Assembly: GCF_004345325.1 (NCBI RefSeq)
Contig: NZ_SLVJ01000009.1
Span: forward strand, 1-64,000
From: Acinetobacter calcoaceticus
GTDB lineage: Bacteria; Pseudomonadota; Gammaproteobacteria; Pseudomonadales; Moraxellaceae
DNA: 64,000 bases
Reading direction: 5' to 3'
Part shown: positions 27,368 through 38,330 of the stretch, piece after piece
Position numbering within the stretch: position 1 is the stretch's first letter
How the letters are laid out: the number at the start of each line of letters is the position of its first letter
Notes under the pieces: model-generated
Databases searched by the model: none
The model's input: the letters and a program-made list of their open reading frames with translations, nothing else
What the model was told of the DNA's origin: nothing
Translations under genes and position numbers: made by a program

Positions 27368-28687
27368 ATGGCCAATCCAAATTCATCCACGAATTTGTTA
27401 GAACGCTTATTTAAACTGAGTGAGAATAAAACCACTTTTAAGACTGAGCTACTTGCTGGTTTAACAACTTTTTTGACCATGTGTTACATCATCATTGTCA
27501 ATCCAAGTATTCTTTCACTGACAGGTATGGATTTTGGTGCAGTCTTTGTCGCCACCTGTTTAGCTGCTGCCATTGGTTGTTTTGTCATGGGGATCGTCGC
27601 GAATTATCCGATTGCCTTGGCACCGGGAATGGGCTTAAACGCTTACTTTACCTTCAGTGTCTGTCAGGGCATGGGGGTTGAATGGCAAACGGCATTAGCT
27701 GCGGTTTTTGTATCTGGTTTGGTGTTTATCTCAATCAGCATGTTTAAGATTCGAGAGGCGATCGTCAATGCCATCCCAATGTCACTCAAGTTTGCGATCG
27801 GCGGCGGGATTGGATTGTTTCTGGCTTTGGTGGCTCTGAAAAATGCAGGCATCATCGTACATAATGAAGCAACAATTGTAGGTTTGGGGGATATTACCCA
27901 ACCGACCGTATTGTTGGTATTCCTTGGATTTCTGATGATCGTGGTTCTGCATCACTTTAAAGTTAAAGGTGCGATCATTCTGAGTATCTTAGCGATTACC
28001 GTGATCTCTACTGCAATGGGACTGAATCAGTTTCAAGGTGTGGTCGGCGAAATACCATCATTGGCACCGACCTTTATGCAAATGGACTTTGCGGGTCTGT
28101 TTGAAGCCAGCATGATCGGGGTCATCTTCGTCTTCTTCTTGGTGGATCTGTTCGATTCTACCGGCACGTTGGTTGGTGTATCACACCGCGCTGGCCTGCT
28201 GAAAGATGGCAAATTACCACGACTGAAAAAAGCCTTATTTGCAGATTCGAGTGCAATCGTTGCGGGTGCTGCGCTCGGTACTTCATCGACTACGCCGTAT
28301 ATCGAGTCTTCAGCAGGGGTCGCAGCAGGTGGTCGTACTGGCTTGACCGCAGTGGTGGTGGGCGTTCTATTCTTGTTGTGTTTGTTCTTGGCACCTTTGG
28401 CTAAAACTGTCCCAGGATTTGCAACTGCACCTGCATTGTTGTTCGTGGGTGTATTGATGATTCAAGGCATCACCCAAATTGAATGGGATGATATTACCGA
28501 AGCCGTTCCTGCATTTTTAACCATCGTATTTATGCCATTTGCGTATTCAATTGCAGATGGGATTGCCATGGGCTTTATTAGCTATGCATTGGTTAAACTG
28601 TTTACCGGTAAAGCAAAATCAGTCCCGTATATGGTCTGGATTATTGCGTTACTTTGGGTGATTAAGTTTGCTGCCTTTGGTGGCTAA
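27368..28687 (+). CDS. NCS2/AzgA-family purine permease
   Basis: Inner-membrane proton symporter for adenine, guanine or hypoxanthine, 439 residues with about 12-14 hydrophobic segments. The AzgA-like clade is recognised by LLAGLTTFLTMCYIIIVNP, APGMGLNAYF, FFLVDLFDSTGTLVGV and GTSSTTPYIESSAGVAAGGRTGL. An ACAGGAGCTC ribosome binding site precedes the ATG. The next gene encodes an adenine deaminase, which supports adenine or hypoxanthine as substrate. Relatives include E. coli AdeP and GhxP; the exact purine cannot be fixed by eye. Confidence 0.92.
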   Translation: MANPNSSTNLLERLFKLSENKTTFKTELLAGLTTFLTMCYIIIVNPSILSLTGMDFGAVFVATCLAAAIGCFVMGIVANYPIALAPGMGLNAYFTFSVCQGMGVEWQTALAAVFVSGLVFISISMFKIREAIVNAIPMSLKFAIGGGIGLFLALVALKNAGIIVHNEATIVGLGDITQPTVLLVFLGFLMIVVLHHFKVKGAIILSILAITVISTAMGLNQFQGVVGEIPSLAPTFMQMDFAGLFEASMIGVIFVFFLVDLFDSTGTLVGVSHRAGLLKDGKLPRLKKALFADSSAIVAGAALGTSSTTPYIESSAGVAAGGRTGLTAVVVGVLFLLCLFLAPLAKTVPGFATAPALLFVGVLMIQGITQIEWDDITEAVPAFLTIVFMPFAYSIADGIAMGFISYALVKLFTGKAKSVPYMVWIIALLWVIKFAAFGG

Positions 28688-28711
28688 AGCGCTTGCTTTG
28701 AGCGAGTCTAG

Positions 28712-28739
28712 ATCGGCTAAATACATTTAGCCGATTTTT
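28712..28739 (+). terminator. Intrinsic terminator after the purine permease
   Basis: ATCGGCTAAA pairs with TTTAGCCGAT around TACA, followed by T residues. Confidence 0.88.
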
Positions 28740-28768
28740 ATTTTTAAAATTGAATGTGTAATGATTAA

Positions 28769-29824
<1,056 letters not shown>

Positions 29825-29837
29825 GATAGATAGTGTT

Positions 29838-29866
29838 AAAAAATGCGCTCCTTGAGCGCATTTTTT
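29838..29866 (+). terminator. Intrinsic terminator after adenine deaminase
   Basis: AAAAAATGCGCTC pairs with GAGCGCATTTTTT around CTT. Confidence 0.92.
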
Positions 29867-29960
29867 CTGTCTGATCATTGTCAGTTCTATGTCGATTGTT
29901 GTTTGTCACCTGTTCTGTGTTGCCGATTGTCTTTGGATACATCACTAGGCAAATAAAACA

Positions 29961-30515
29961 TTACTTCGGTCTACGCAGCATGCTTTTGAGTACATTGTCT
30001 TTGTCGATAAAGTGGTGTTTGAATGCTGCCAATACATGACCCGCGATCAATAAACCTGCAAACCATGACAAATAAATATGCACAGGCATGACGATTTTCA
30101 GTAAATCAGGATTGTCTTGAACCAGTCTTGGGATCTCAAACAAGTAAAGCACAGGAGCAGGATGTCCAGCGCTCCAGCTAAACAGACAGCCAGTGATGGG
30201 CAATGCCAACAAGATAAAATACAGACCCAGATGCGCCCAGTGCGCCAACTTTTTCATGCTTGGAGACATGCTATCCGGAAGCTGTGGCGTCGGGTGGGTA
30301 TAGCGCCAAAATATCCGTAGCACCACCAAGAAAATAATCACAGTCGCAATGTTTTTATGCAGGCTAATCACTTGTCCCTTAAATGAGCCGTCACTGTCAT
30401 AGCTGAGAAAATTGCCACTATAAAATCCAATGATCCATGCGCAGATAAAGATCAACGCCATGCTCCAATGCAGCCACTGAGCCGTTCTTGTGTAGTATTG
30501 TGATTGTTGTGACAT
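29961..30515 (-). CDS. cybB: Cytochrome b561
   Basis: Inner-membrane di-heme b-type cytochrome of the Ni/Fe-hydrogenase/b561 superfamily; 184 residues, four TM helices. Candidate heme ligands are H16 (QWLHW), H53 (SLHKN) and two C-terminal histidines in MPVHIYLSW and AGHVLAAFKHHF. It probably shuttles electrons from quinol, for example to superoxide in E. coli. The gene is monocistronic and convergent with the adenine deaminase gene. Confidence 0.9.
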   Translation of the reverse strand: MSQQSQYYTRTAQWLHWSMALIFICAWIIGFYSGNFLSYDSDGSFKGQVISLHKNIATVIIFLVVLRIFWRYTHPTPQLPDSMSPSMKKLAHWAHLGLYFILLALPITGCLFSWSAGHPAPVLYLFEIPRLVQDNPDLLKIVMPVHIYLSWFAGLLIAGHVLAAFKHHFIDKDNVLKSMLRRPK

Positions 30516-30599
30516 AAGACTCTCTATAGATGATTGGTTTGGCAGATATTAAAGAGTGACAGATTTAGGCTCAAGTATAAATATTCAACGAGCTATCCC

Positions 30600-30698
30600 A
30601 TGAACAGAACGATGAGTGCCATGTCAGGCACGATTAAAGGCATTTTAATCGATGATTGTGAACGTTGTGGGCGTGCTGAAGGCGCTCTAATGGGTTAA
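30600..30698 (+). CDS. Candidate 32-residue small ORF with a CxxC motif
   Basis: An ATG-to-TAA frame lies just before rnhB and includes DDCERCGRAEGA. The ribosome binding site is weak. It could be a small protein or chance; no family is recognised. Confidence 0.2.
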   Translation: MNRTMSAMSGTIKGILIDDCERCGRAEGALMG

Positions 30699-30751
30699 GC
30701 CTGTGATAAAATACGCGATTGAAAAATACAGTGTCGCTAAGGTTGAGCATT

Positions 30752-31366
30752 TTGAATCAAATTTATATTGCAGGTGTGGATGAGGCGGGACGTGGCCCGT
30801 TGGTCGGATCGGTTGTGGCGGCTGCAGTCATCCTAGATCCTCAACGGCCGATTGAGGGCTTGAATGATTCGAAAAAGTTGACCGCCAAAAAGCGTGAAAA
30901 GTTGTTTGTTGAGATCCAAGAAAAAGCATTGGCATGGTCGATTGCTGAAGCCAGTCATGAAGAAATTGATCAATTGAATATATTACAAGCCAGTCTGCTG
31001 GCCATGCGACGTGCTGTGGAGGGTTTAAACATCCAGCCACACAAAGTCTTGGTTGATGGTAATCAAGTGCCTAAGGGCCTACTGATGGACTGTGAGGCAA
31101 TCGTGGGCGGGGATGCCAGCCATGTTGAAATTGGTGCAGCAAGTATTTTGGCCAAAGTGAGTCGTGATCGGGATATGCAGGCTTTAGATTTACGTCACCC
31201 AGAATATGGCTTTGCCAAGCACAATGGTTATCCGACCAAAGCACATTTTGCTGCGATTGAGGCACATGGGGTTATCGCAGAGCATCGTCGCAGTTATGCA
31301 CCGATTAGAAAAGCCCTCGCGCAATTAGAATTATCCGCAGTTGAGCAAGCAACTACCGATATCTAA
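30752..31366 (+). CDS. rnhB: Ribonuclease HII
   Basis: Removes ribonucleotides and RNA primers from RNA:DNA hybrids. Type 2 RNase H motifs are [12 protein letters not shown] (catalytic D10, E11), [14 protein letters not shown] and [11 protein letters not shown], followed by HNGYPTKAH and RRSYAP. I chose a TTG start at 30752 with AAGG nine bases upstream, giving 204 residues and [14 protein letters not shown] further TTG at 30719 would add 11 residues. There is no ATG before the active-site Asp, so a non-ATG start is required. Confidence 0.92.
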   Translation: MNQIYIAGVDEAGRGPLVGSVVAAAVILDPQRPIEGLNDSKKLTAKKREKLFVEIQEKALAWSIAEASHEEIDQLNILQASLLAMRRAVEGLNIQPHKVLVDGNQVPKGLLMDCEAIVGGDASHVEIGAASILAKVSRDRDMQALDLRHPEYGFAKHNGYPTKAHFAAIEAHGVIAEHRRSYAPIRKALAQLELSAVEQATTDI

Positions 31367-31395
31367 ATGTTTTTAGAAAAACTGAAGTGTTAAAA

Positions 31396-31417
31396 AAACC
31401 TAGATTAATCTAGGTTT
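31396..31417. terminator. Palindromic terminator between rnhB and csrA
   Basis: AAACCTAGAT pairs with ATCTAGGTTT. Its T-run lies on the minus strand, so it stops csrA transcription best. Confidence 0.75.
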
Positions 31418-31471
31418 AAATGGATGTTTTTCAAGAATGTTTGATTGAATTATAACAAACGGTAAAAATTT

Positions 31472-31496
31472 AAAGCGGCTTGTTAAGCCGCTTTAA
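31472..31496. terminator. Hairpin just after csrA
   Basis: AAAGCGGCTT pairs with AAGCCGCTTT around GTT, about 20 bp past the csrA stop on the minus strand. Confidence 0.75.
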
Positions 31497-31515
31497 TCGT
31501 GGAGAAAATCATAAT

Positions 31516-31770
31516 CTAGCGATTGAAATTGTTCTGAGAAAAATTATCGTCTTCAAAGGAAGGTTGATAATCTTGATCAAGGTGTTGCAGGTGCTCATGC
31601 ATAGCGCGTTCGTGTTGAATTCTTTGATAGATTTCTTCACGGTGCACAGATACTTCTTTTGGAGCATTCACCCCAATACGAACTTGATTACCTTTGACAC
31701 CAAGCACAGTAACACTGACTTGATCCCCAATCATTAATGTTTCTCCGACACGACGGGTCAGAATCAGCAT
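31516..31770 (-). CDS. csrA: Carbon storage regulator CsrA, extended form
   Basis: Small dimeric RNA-binding protein that blocks or stabilises mRNAs carrying GGA motifs. The first 60 residues ([34 protein letters not shown]...) are the conserved five-strand CsrA core, including the N-terminal LILTRR strand and the [10 protein letters not shown] segment. The remaining 24 residues are acidic and Gln/Asn-rich, an extension beyond the 61-residue E. coli protein. An AAGGAGA ribosome binding site is visible. It is the third gene of the minus-strand order alaS, lysC, csrA, 238 bp after lysC. Confidence 0.96.
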   Translation of the reverse strand: MLILTRRVGETLMIGDQVSVTVLGVKGNQVRIGVNAPKEVSVHREEIYQRIQHERAMHEHLQHLDQDYQPSFEDDNFSQNNFNR

Positions 31771-32008
31771 GTTTATCTCCTTGCTTAAACGCTAAACCTG
31801 CGATAGTTTTTTCCAAAAGAAAAGAACAACCTCGGTATCAGAGAAAATTTTAACAGATTTTTGTGATGAATTTCTCAATTCAGTGCACTCTGTTGAAATT
31901 TTCTAAAACTACAAAGCTTAATATATCAGAGCCAACATGGAAAAAACTATGCTGGCTCGACATTTTGTTTGGCTTTAGAGTCATAAAATCGGTATGTATG
32001 CTTAAAAT

Positions 32009-33289
32009 TTAAGCACGCACACTCGATTCACCGTGTTCACGGTCCATACCAAAGGCGGTATGGAGGGTGCGAACAGCAAGTTCTAAATAGTTTTCGTCAA
32101 TAATAACGGATATTTTAATTTCAGAAGTTGAAATCATCAATATGTTAATGCTTTCCTCAGCGAGAGCAGTAAACATCTTGCTTGCTACACCTGCATGTGA
32201 GCGCATGCCCACACCCACGATCGATACTTTAACGATGTCGTTGCGTGTTGCAACTTCACGTGCACCAATTGCAGTCGCAATTTCTTCAAGAATTTTTTTG
32301 GCTTTGTTATGATCACCGCGATTTACGGTAAAAGTAAAATCGGTGGTGCCATCTTCTTCCACATTTTGGATAATCATATCCACTTCAATGTTGGCAGATC
32401 CAATCGGAGACAAAATTTTAGAGGCGATACCCGGTTCATCCGGTACACCTAAAATAGTTAATTTCGCTTCGTCACGATTAAATGCGATACCCGAGATAAT
32501 TGGCTGTTCCATATTGTCTTCCAATTCAGTAGTGATGAGTGTGCCGACGTTGTTCTTAAATGCTTCGTCATAAGCACCATCGTCATCATTGTCAAAACTT
32601 GAGAGTACACGTAAAGGTACTTGGTATTTTCCTGCAAATTCAACTGAACGAATTTGTAAAACTTTTGAACCCAGTGATGCCATTTCCAGCATTTCTTCAA
32701 ACGAAATACGATCGACTTTTTTAGCTTTGGGTGCAACACGTGGATCGGTGGTATATACGCCATCAACATCGGTATAAATCTGACATTCATTGGCTTTGAG
32801 TGCAGCAGCCAGTGCCACACCTGTGGTATCCGAACCGCCACGACCTAGGGTCGTGGTGTTGCCAAGTTCATCGACACCTTGGAAACCTGCAACCACAATC
32901 ACCCGACCCGCATTTAAGTTTTGGGTCATGTTGTCGGTATCAATCGCTTCAATACGCGCTTTGTTAAATGAGCTATCGGTCTTAATACCCACTTGGCGAC
33001 CGGTCATTGAAACTGCATCGACGCCGATGGAATTCAGTGCCATTGCCAACATGGAAATCGTCACTTGTTCACCCGTAGACACCATCTGATCGAGTTCGCG
33101 TGGATCTGGGGTCTCGGTAATGGCTTTGGCCAAAGCCAATAAACGGTTGGTTTCACCGCTCATTGCTGACACAACAACCACAACTTGATGACCATGATCA
33201 TGCCAGCGCTTTACACGACGAGCAACATTCAGAATGCGCTCGGGAGTCCCCATTGAGGTGCCGCCATATTTTTGAACGATTAATGCCAT
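32009..33289 (-). CDS. lysC: Aspartate kinase
   Basis: Phosphorylates aspartate, the first step toward lysine, methionine, threonine and diaminopimelate. In the 426-residue monofunctional enzyme, the catalytic domain (about 1-250) begins VQKYGGTSMG and includes GFQGVDELGNTTTLGRGGSDTTGVALA. Two ACT domains (about 265-410) form the feedback site. It lies 63 bp after alaS on the same strand. lysA and dapF of the same pathway are 24 kb away in this window. There is no fused homoserine dehydrogenase. Confidence 0.95.
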   Translation of the reverse strand: MALIVQKYGGTSMGTPERILNVARRVKRWHDHGHQVVVVVSAMSGETNRLLALAKAITETPDPRELDQMVSTGEQVTISMLAMALNSIGVDAVSMTGRQVGIKTDSSFNKARIEAIDTDNMTQNLNAGRVIVVAGFQGVDELGNTTTLGRGGSDTTGVALAAALKANECQIYTDVDGVYTTDPRVAPKAKKVDRISFEEMLEMASLGSKVLQIRSVEFAGKYQVPLRVLSSFDNDDDGAYDEAFKNNVGTLITTELEDNMEQPIISGIAFNRDEAKLTILGVPDEPGIASKILSPIGSANIEVDMIIQNVEEDGTTDFTFTVNRGDHNKAKKILEEIATAIGAREVATRNDIVKVSIVGVGMRSHAGVASKMFTALAEESINILMISTSEIKISVIIDENYLELAVRTLHTAFGMDREHGESSVRA

Positions 33290-33352
33290 AGTTATTCCAT
33301 ATAAGCCTTGATCTTGGACTGGGATCCAAGATCAATTTCACAGAAGGTGAAG

Positions 33353-36031
33353 TTAGCGTTGTTCAAGCCAATTTGGGAGATCGGCTATCACTTGATCAAA
33401 CTTCTCGTTGAGTGGCGCGCCACCTTGTGCTAAGTCAGGTTTACCACCACCTTTACCACCGAGTTCGGTCGCAAGATGTTTGATAATGTCACCTGCTTTA
33501 ATTTGTGCAGTAAACTCTGCTGCCACAGAAGCGATTAAACTAATTTTATCGCCATCGATGCCAGCAAGAACAATCACTGCATTTGCCAATTTAGATTTAA
33601 CACCATCGTGTAAGTGACGTAATGCTTTGGCATCCGTTGCTTGCACTGTGGTGATCAGGGTAGAACGACCTGAAACAGTTTGAACTTGGCTTAAAAGTTC
33701 ACCTGCTTGGAAGTTTGCCAACTTTTGATTGAGTTGTTCGATTTGCTTTTGTAGGGCAGTACTTTGCTCTACGGCTGCTTGAACACGTTCTACGGTTTGA
33801 TCTTTTTGCGCTTTTAGTAATTGATTGATTTGCTGAATATCAGCATCTGCTTTTTGCACCACATCAAGGGCACGTTGACCGGTGACCGCCTCAATACGAC
33901 GCACACCTGCGGCAACACCACTTTCAGAGGTGATTTTGAGTAGACCAATGTCACCCGTACGTTTAACGTGGATACCACCACAGAGTTCGATCGAGAAATT
34001 TTGTGTATCGATCATTGAACCCATACTGAGTACACGGACTTCTTCGCCATACTTTTCACCAAACAACATCATTGCGCCTTTGTTTTTGGCATCTTCAATG
34101 CCTAAAACTTCAGTTTGAACAGGAGTGTTGTTGATGATTTCTTGATTGACCAGGCGTTCGATTTGCTGCAACTGTGCATAGCTCACCGGTTGATCATTGG
34201 CAAAGTCAAAACGTAAGATTTCACTGGCAACCAATGAACCTTTTTGTTGCACATGAGCGCCTAAGATTTGACGTAAAGCAGCATGTAATAAATGCGTTGC
34301 TGAGTGGTTACGTGCCGTTGCATCACGAACATCGGCTTGTACCGTCGCCTCAACCTGCTGAGTTTCAGCAAGGCGGCCCATGGTCACAATCCCTTGGTGA
34401 ACAATCGCACCTGAAGATTTTTTAGTGTCTTGAACTTCAAAGATGCCCGTTTCATTTTTAAAGAAACCGGTGTCGCCGACCTGACCACCACTTTCTGCGT
34501 AGAATGGGCTTTGATTGAGGACGATTAGTGCTTCGTCGCCTTCAACAACTTCAGCCACTTGCACACCATCTTTATAGATCGCGATGATTTGGCCTTGACC
34601 TTGGGTGGCATCGTAGCCATCAAACTGGGTTTCGCCTTCAACTTTAACCACACTGTTGTAGTCGACTGCGAATTTGCCTGCATCACGGGCGCGCTGACGT
34701 TGAGCAGCCATCTCTTTTTCAAAACCAGATTCATCGATTTCGAGATTGCGTTCACGTGCAATATCCGCAGTTAAATCTGCTGGGAAGCCGTAAGTGTCAT
34801 ACAGTTTAAAGACGGTTTCACCCGCAATAACATTGCCTTTTAAATTGCTAAGTTCAGCTTCAAGCAGTTTCAGACCTTGCTCTAAGGTTTTAGCAAACAA
34901 TTCTTCTTCACGGACCAGCATCGCTTCGATACGGCTGCGTTGTTGCTCAAGTTCTGGATAGGCTTGGCCCATCACTTTGATCAACGGTTGTAGCGTTTTA
35001 TAGAAGAATGTACCTGTTGCGCCAAGTTTATTGCCATGACGCACTGCGCGACGAATGATACGACGTAATACATAACCACGACCTTCATTGGATGGGTTGA
35101 CACCATCGGCAATCAGGAAGCAGCATGAACGTGCATGATCCGCAACCACTTTAAGTGAAGCAGGGTATTGCACAGGGCTGTTGTTATTGGCGGCTTCTGC
35201 ATCGATAGTTGTGGTGTCTAAGCCGATAATTTGAGCAGTATCTTTAAGCAGGTCTTGGAACAGGTCGATTTCATAGTTCGAGTTGACATGTTGCAACACG
35301 GCAGAAATACGCTCTAAGCCCATACCTGTATCTACAGACGGTGCAGGAAGTTCATGCATCACGCCATCAGCAGTACGGTTGAACTGCATGAAGACGTTGT
35401 TCCAAATTTCAATAAAGCGGTCGCCATCTTCTTCAGGGCTGCCCGGTAAGCCGCCCCAGATATGGTCGCCATGGTCAAAAAAGATTTCAGAACATGGACC
35501 GCAAGGACCGGTATCACCCATGGCCCAGAAGTTGTCAGAGGCGTATTTTTCGCCTTTATTGTCTCCGATACGGATAATACGATCTGCATCTAAGCCGATC
35601 TCTTTATTCCAGATATCAAAGGCTTCATCATCAGTATGGTAAACCGTGACGTAAAGTTTATCTTGGGGTAGGGCCAACCATTCAGTTGAGGTCAAAAATT
35701 CCCAAGCGAATTTTAATGCATCGCGTTTGAAATAGTCGCCAAAAGAGAAGTTACCCAACATTTCAAAAAAAGTATGGTGACGTGCGGTATAGCCGACATT
35801 GTCGAGGTCGTTGTGTTTACCACCCGCACGTACACATTTTTGTGATGACGTTGCACGTACATAGTTGCGTTTTTCTAGGCCGAGGAAGCAGTCTTTAAAC
35901 TGGTTCATACCGGCATTGGTAAACAGCAAGGTAGGGTCGTTGGCCGGAACTAAGGAGCTCGATGCGACACGCGTATGTCCTTGCGTTTCAAAATAGCGCA
36001 AAAACGCTTCACGGATTTCAGCAGATGTCAT
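33353..36031 (-). CDS. alaS: Alanyl-tRNA synthetase
   Basis: Class II synthetase charging tRNA-Ala. From the ATG at 36031 ([19 protein letters not shown], the family start) the protein has 892 residues; an in-frame start 48 bases upstream adds residues not typical of the family. Order: class II catalytic core (about 1-240), tRNA recognition domain, editing domain with [12 protein letters not shown] and [11 protein letters not shown] zinc motifs, then the C-Ala domain ending [14 protein letters not shown]. It is the first gene of the alaS-lysC-csrA block and divergent from the GAPDH-like gene. Confidence 0.96.
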   Translation of the reverse strand: MTSAEIREAFLRYFETQGHTRVASSSLVPANDPTLLFTNAGMNQFKDCFLGLEKRNYVRATSSQKCVRAGGKHNDLDNVGYTARHHTFFEMLGNFSFGDYFKRDALKFAWEFLTSTEWLALPQDKLYVTVYHTDDEAFDIWNKEIGLDADRIIRIGDNKGEKYASDNFWAMGDTGPCGPCSEIFFDHGDHIWGGLPGSPEEDGDRFIEIWNNVFMQFNRTADGVMHELPAPSVDTGMGLERISAVLQHVNSNYEIDLFQDLLKDTAQIIGLDTTTIDAEAANNNSPVQYPASLKVVADHARSCCFLIADGVNPSNEGRGYVLRRIIRRAVRHGNKLGATGTFFYKTLQPLIKVMGQAYPELEQQRSRIEAMLVREEELFAKTLEQGLKLLEAELSNLKGNVIAGETVFKLYDTYGFPADLTADIARERNLEIDESGFEKEMAAQRQRARDAGKFAVDYNSVVKVEGETQFDGYDATQGQGQIIAIYKDGVQVAEVVEGDEALIVLNQSPFYAESGGQVGDTGFFKNETGIFEVQDTKKSSGAIVHQGIVTMGRLAETQQVEATVQADVRDATARNHSATHLLHAALRQILGAHVQQKGSLVASEILRFDFANDQPVSYAQLQQIERLVNQEIINNTPVQTEVLGIEDAKNKGAMMLFGEKYGEEVRVLSMGSMIDTQNFSIELCGGIHVKRTGDIGLLKITSESGVAAGVRRIEAVTGQRALDVVQKADADIQQINQLLKAQKDQTVERVQAAVEQSTALQKQIEQLNQKLANFQAGELLSQVQTVSGRSTLITTVQATDAKALRHLHDGVKSKLANAVIVLAGIDGDKISLIASVAAEFTAQIKAGDIIKHLATELGGKGGGKPDLAQGGAPLNEKFDQVIADLPNWLEQR

Positions 36032-36410
36032 AGAACGAGTACTCAAGACCAAGTCACTCCTAAAGATTAAATTTGGCAAAGTGCAAGTGCTTTTTCTGTT
36101 TACCTTGGCTTTTAGTAAGCTTAGTTGTTTTGAGTAAGCTTAAGTAGTGCAGCAGGAATATTGGCCTTGCACGGCTAATAGTTTGAAAACGCCAAATTAT
36201 AACGGAAAAAGCCTGTGCTACCAATGATTTTAAGCCGAATAAGTGACAATTCTGTGGATTCAGGGTTAAACAGCTCTGTATCGTGGAATATGCAATGCAG
36301 CTTGGCGGCGTGAACAGCGTAAGTGTACAAAACAAATTGTACCGCTAAAGCGCTAAAATCCGATAACATAGTCGCGATTAGACTCGGGTTTTATTTGCGA
36401 AGGAATTCTG
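36032..36410. other. Intergenic region between divergent alaS and the GAPDH-like gene
   Basis: No gene is seen. A perfect dyad GTACAA-N6-TTGTAC at 36325-36342 lies about 70 bp before the GAPDH-like start and looks like a repressor operator. Confidence 0.5.
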
Positions 36411-37445
36411 ATGCAACGTGTGGCGATCAATGGATTTGGTAGAATTGGACGAAATGTACTGCGAGCGTGGTTTGAAAACCCGCTAGACTTTCACTTTGAT
36501 ATTGTTGCGATCAACGATATTGCTGATGTGGACACCTTAGTACACTTGTTTCAATACGATACTACCCACGGTCGCTTTGGCGGAAAAGTCAAAGCCGTTC
36601 ACGAGCAAGGTCAAGACTATCTGCACATTCAATATGGCTTAATGCATGCACAAGTACAGGTGCTGTGCTGTGAGCAGCCAGCACAATTGCCTTGGGCAGA
36701 ACTGGCTGTGGATGTGGTTTTAGAATGTACAGGATTGTTCCGTTCACGTGCTGCGGCCACCCAACATCTACAAGCAGGGGCGCAGCGTGTGGTGATTGGA
36801 GCTGCTCCCTTTGATAGCGTCGATGCTGCGATTGTGTATGGTGTTAATCATCAAGAACTCAAAGCCAGTGATCGCATTATTTCCAGCGTGTCTTGTACCA
36901 CCCAAGCCTTGGTGCCTCTGGTTAAAATCATTGATGATGCCTTTGGTATTGAGACGGCACTGATGACTGAGATTCATGCGGTGACCGCAGACCAAACGGT
37001 TCTCGATCAAGCGCATCGAGATCTACGTCGTGCACGTGCTTCAGGGCAAAATATTATACCCACCACCTCATCTGCTTTAGGTGCACTGAAACAAGTCCTG
37101 CCAAATATGGTTGATCGTATCGATGGGTATTCGATACGTGTACCCACGCTGAATGTGGCAGCAATCGATTTAAGTTTTGTGGCACAACGGCCAATCAGTG
37201 TGGAACAGATTAATCAGGTGCTGACCCGTGCAGCTCAAGATGACTATGCGGGCATTATGCAGGTTACCGATGAGCCCTTGGTCTCTAGCGATTTTAATCA
37301 TTCACCTTATTCATTGATCGTTGATCTACAGCAAACGATGTATGTGGGTCAACAAGCCAAAGTCTTTGCGTGGTATGACAATGAGTGGGGCTATGCCAAT
37401 CGCTTACTGGATTTGTGCGAAAGTTTGAGTCTGCAAACACAATAG
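36411..37445 (+). CDS. Type I glyceraldehyde-3-phosphate (or erythrose-4-phosphate) dehydrogenase
   Basis: NAD(P)-dependent phosphorylating aldehyde dehydrogenase, 344 residues. The nucleotide-binding start is VAINGFGRIGRNVLRAW, with the dinucleotide-domain acid replaced by AINDIAD. Catalytic Cys162 is in SVSCTTQAL and the paired His189 in EIHAVTADQTVLD. The usual SNASCTTN signature is altered (SSVSCTTQ), which makes it a divergent member. The C-terminal WYDNEWGYANRLLDL is intact. AGGAATTCTG precedes the ATG. It could be gap or epd; I cannot decide by eye, so no symbol is given. Confidence 0.85.
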   Translation: MQRVAINGFGRIGRNVLRAWFENPLDFHFDIVAINDIADVDTLVHLFQYDTTHGRFGGKVKAVHEQGQDYLHIQYGLMHAQVQVLCCEQPAQLPWAELAVDVVLECTGLFRSRAAATQHLQAGAQRVVIGAAPFDSVDAAIVYGVNHQELKASDRIISSVSCTTQALVPLVKIIDDAFGIETALMTEIHAVTADQTVLDQAHRDLRRARASGQNIIPTTSSALGALKQVLPNMVDRIDGYSIRVPTLNVAAIDLSFVAQRPISVEQINQVLTRAAQDDYAGIMQVTDEPLVSSDFNHSPYSLIVDLQQTMYVGQQAKVFAWYDNEWGYANRLLDLCESLSLQTQ

Positions 37446-37467
37446 GCATAGCCAACATGCCTATATG

Positions 37468-37913
37468 TCAAAAGCCACTGAGATCGGGCGACTGCCATGT
37501 GGCAAAAGCCCCGATGGCATATAGCCCGCCTAAAACCAAGCAAAATCCTGAAGACACATACCAAAACGTATCTGAGTTTCCAACAAAACTAGACTTGAGC
37601 CATGGAAAGGCTAAACCACGCGCCAATAAAACCGTGGCAACACTGGCAAGCAGAAATGGGGTGAATGGGAGTTTGGCAGTTGCGCTCGCAGCACAGTAGG
37701 CATAAAAGCTGAATAGGCTGAGTGCCAGTCCAACTGAATGGCCATGAGGTTGGGATACCAGAGGCCTTTTTCTGACATTGCAACCATTGATTTTCCAGCA
37801 CCCAAGAAGCGAAAGCCATTGGCACCCCAAAATACACAGGCAAAATGCAGTGCAGCACCACAAAAGGTCAGTATTGCTGCGAGATATAGCGCTAAGGCTG
37901 GGAAAGTCTGCAT
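37468..37913 (-). pseudogene. Frameshifted small membrane protein gene
   Basis: The first frame, from 37913, encodes a hydrophobic N-terminus (MQTFPALALYLAAILTFCG...) up to about LWYPNLMAIQ. The natural continuation VGLALSLFSFYAYCAAS...ATWQSPDLSGF then lies in another frame. The two join if one base is restored near 37733-37740. The reconstructed product has about 145 residues and four TM helices. A sequencing error is possible. The family is not recognised. It begins 11 bp after the decayed methyltransferase gene. Confidence 0.7.
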
Positions 37914-37924
37914 TTGATTATTCC

Positions 37925-38322
37925 TTAGACAGTATTTAATTTAATGCTACGTGTGGCGATAAAGCTCGGTAAAAACTTTTCGACTTCAAAACGTGGGTAA
38001 GGTTGCATTTCTTCGTGATAGCCCACCAGTACAAAGCCTGCTTTGAGTTGACCTTGGATTTGGCTTTCAAGACTATGCCCAAAGATCATCGGTTCTTGTC
38101 GTGCGATCTTGGCGTTGAGGCTAAGCATAAGATGCGTTTTCCCTGAATATCACCTAACCATTCTGTGCTGAGGGGCGATGGGGTGAGGTGAACTTGCCAT
38201 TGGCCTTGGCGCGCTGCAGCAATGGTTTCAGAGCTTACAGGTTGTGACCATGGACTGTGTTGTTGGGCTTGGTGATCCCAAGCCATGGCATTGTGATGCA
38301 AGAGGTCAAGGTTTGATGTCAT
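37925..38322 (-). pseudogene. SAM-dependent methyltransferase gene with large internal deletion
   Basis: The N-terminal frame (from 38322) runs through MAWDHQAQQHSPWSQPVSSE to GKRILCLAS, where the SAM-binding GxGxG motif should follow. Instead it goes out of frame and stops after nine unrelated residues. A second frame supplies the normal C-terminus, IFGHSLESQIQGQL through FLPSFIATRSIK. By comparison with intact class I methyltransferases of this type, well over 100 codons of the core are missing, so the gene is dead. Confidence 0.75.
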
Positions 38323-38330
38323 AGGCGGAT

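Noticed and set aside
31480..31737. Plus-strand frame of 85 codons
   Set aside because: Antisense to csrA and its terminator hairpin; no coding signals.
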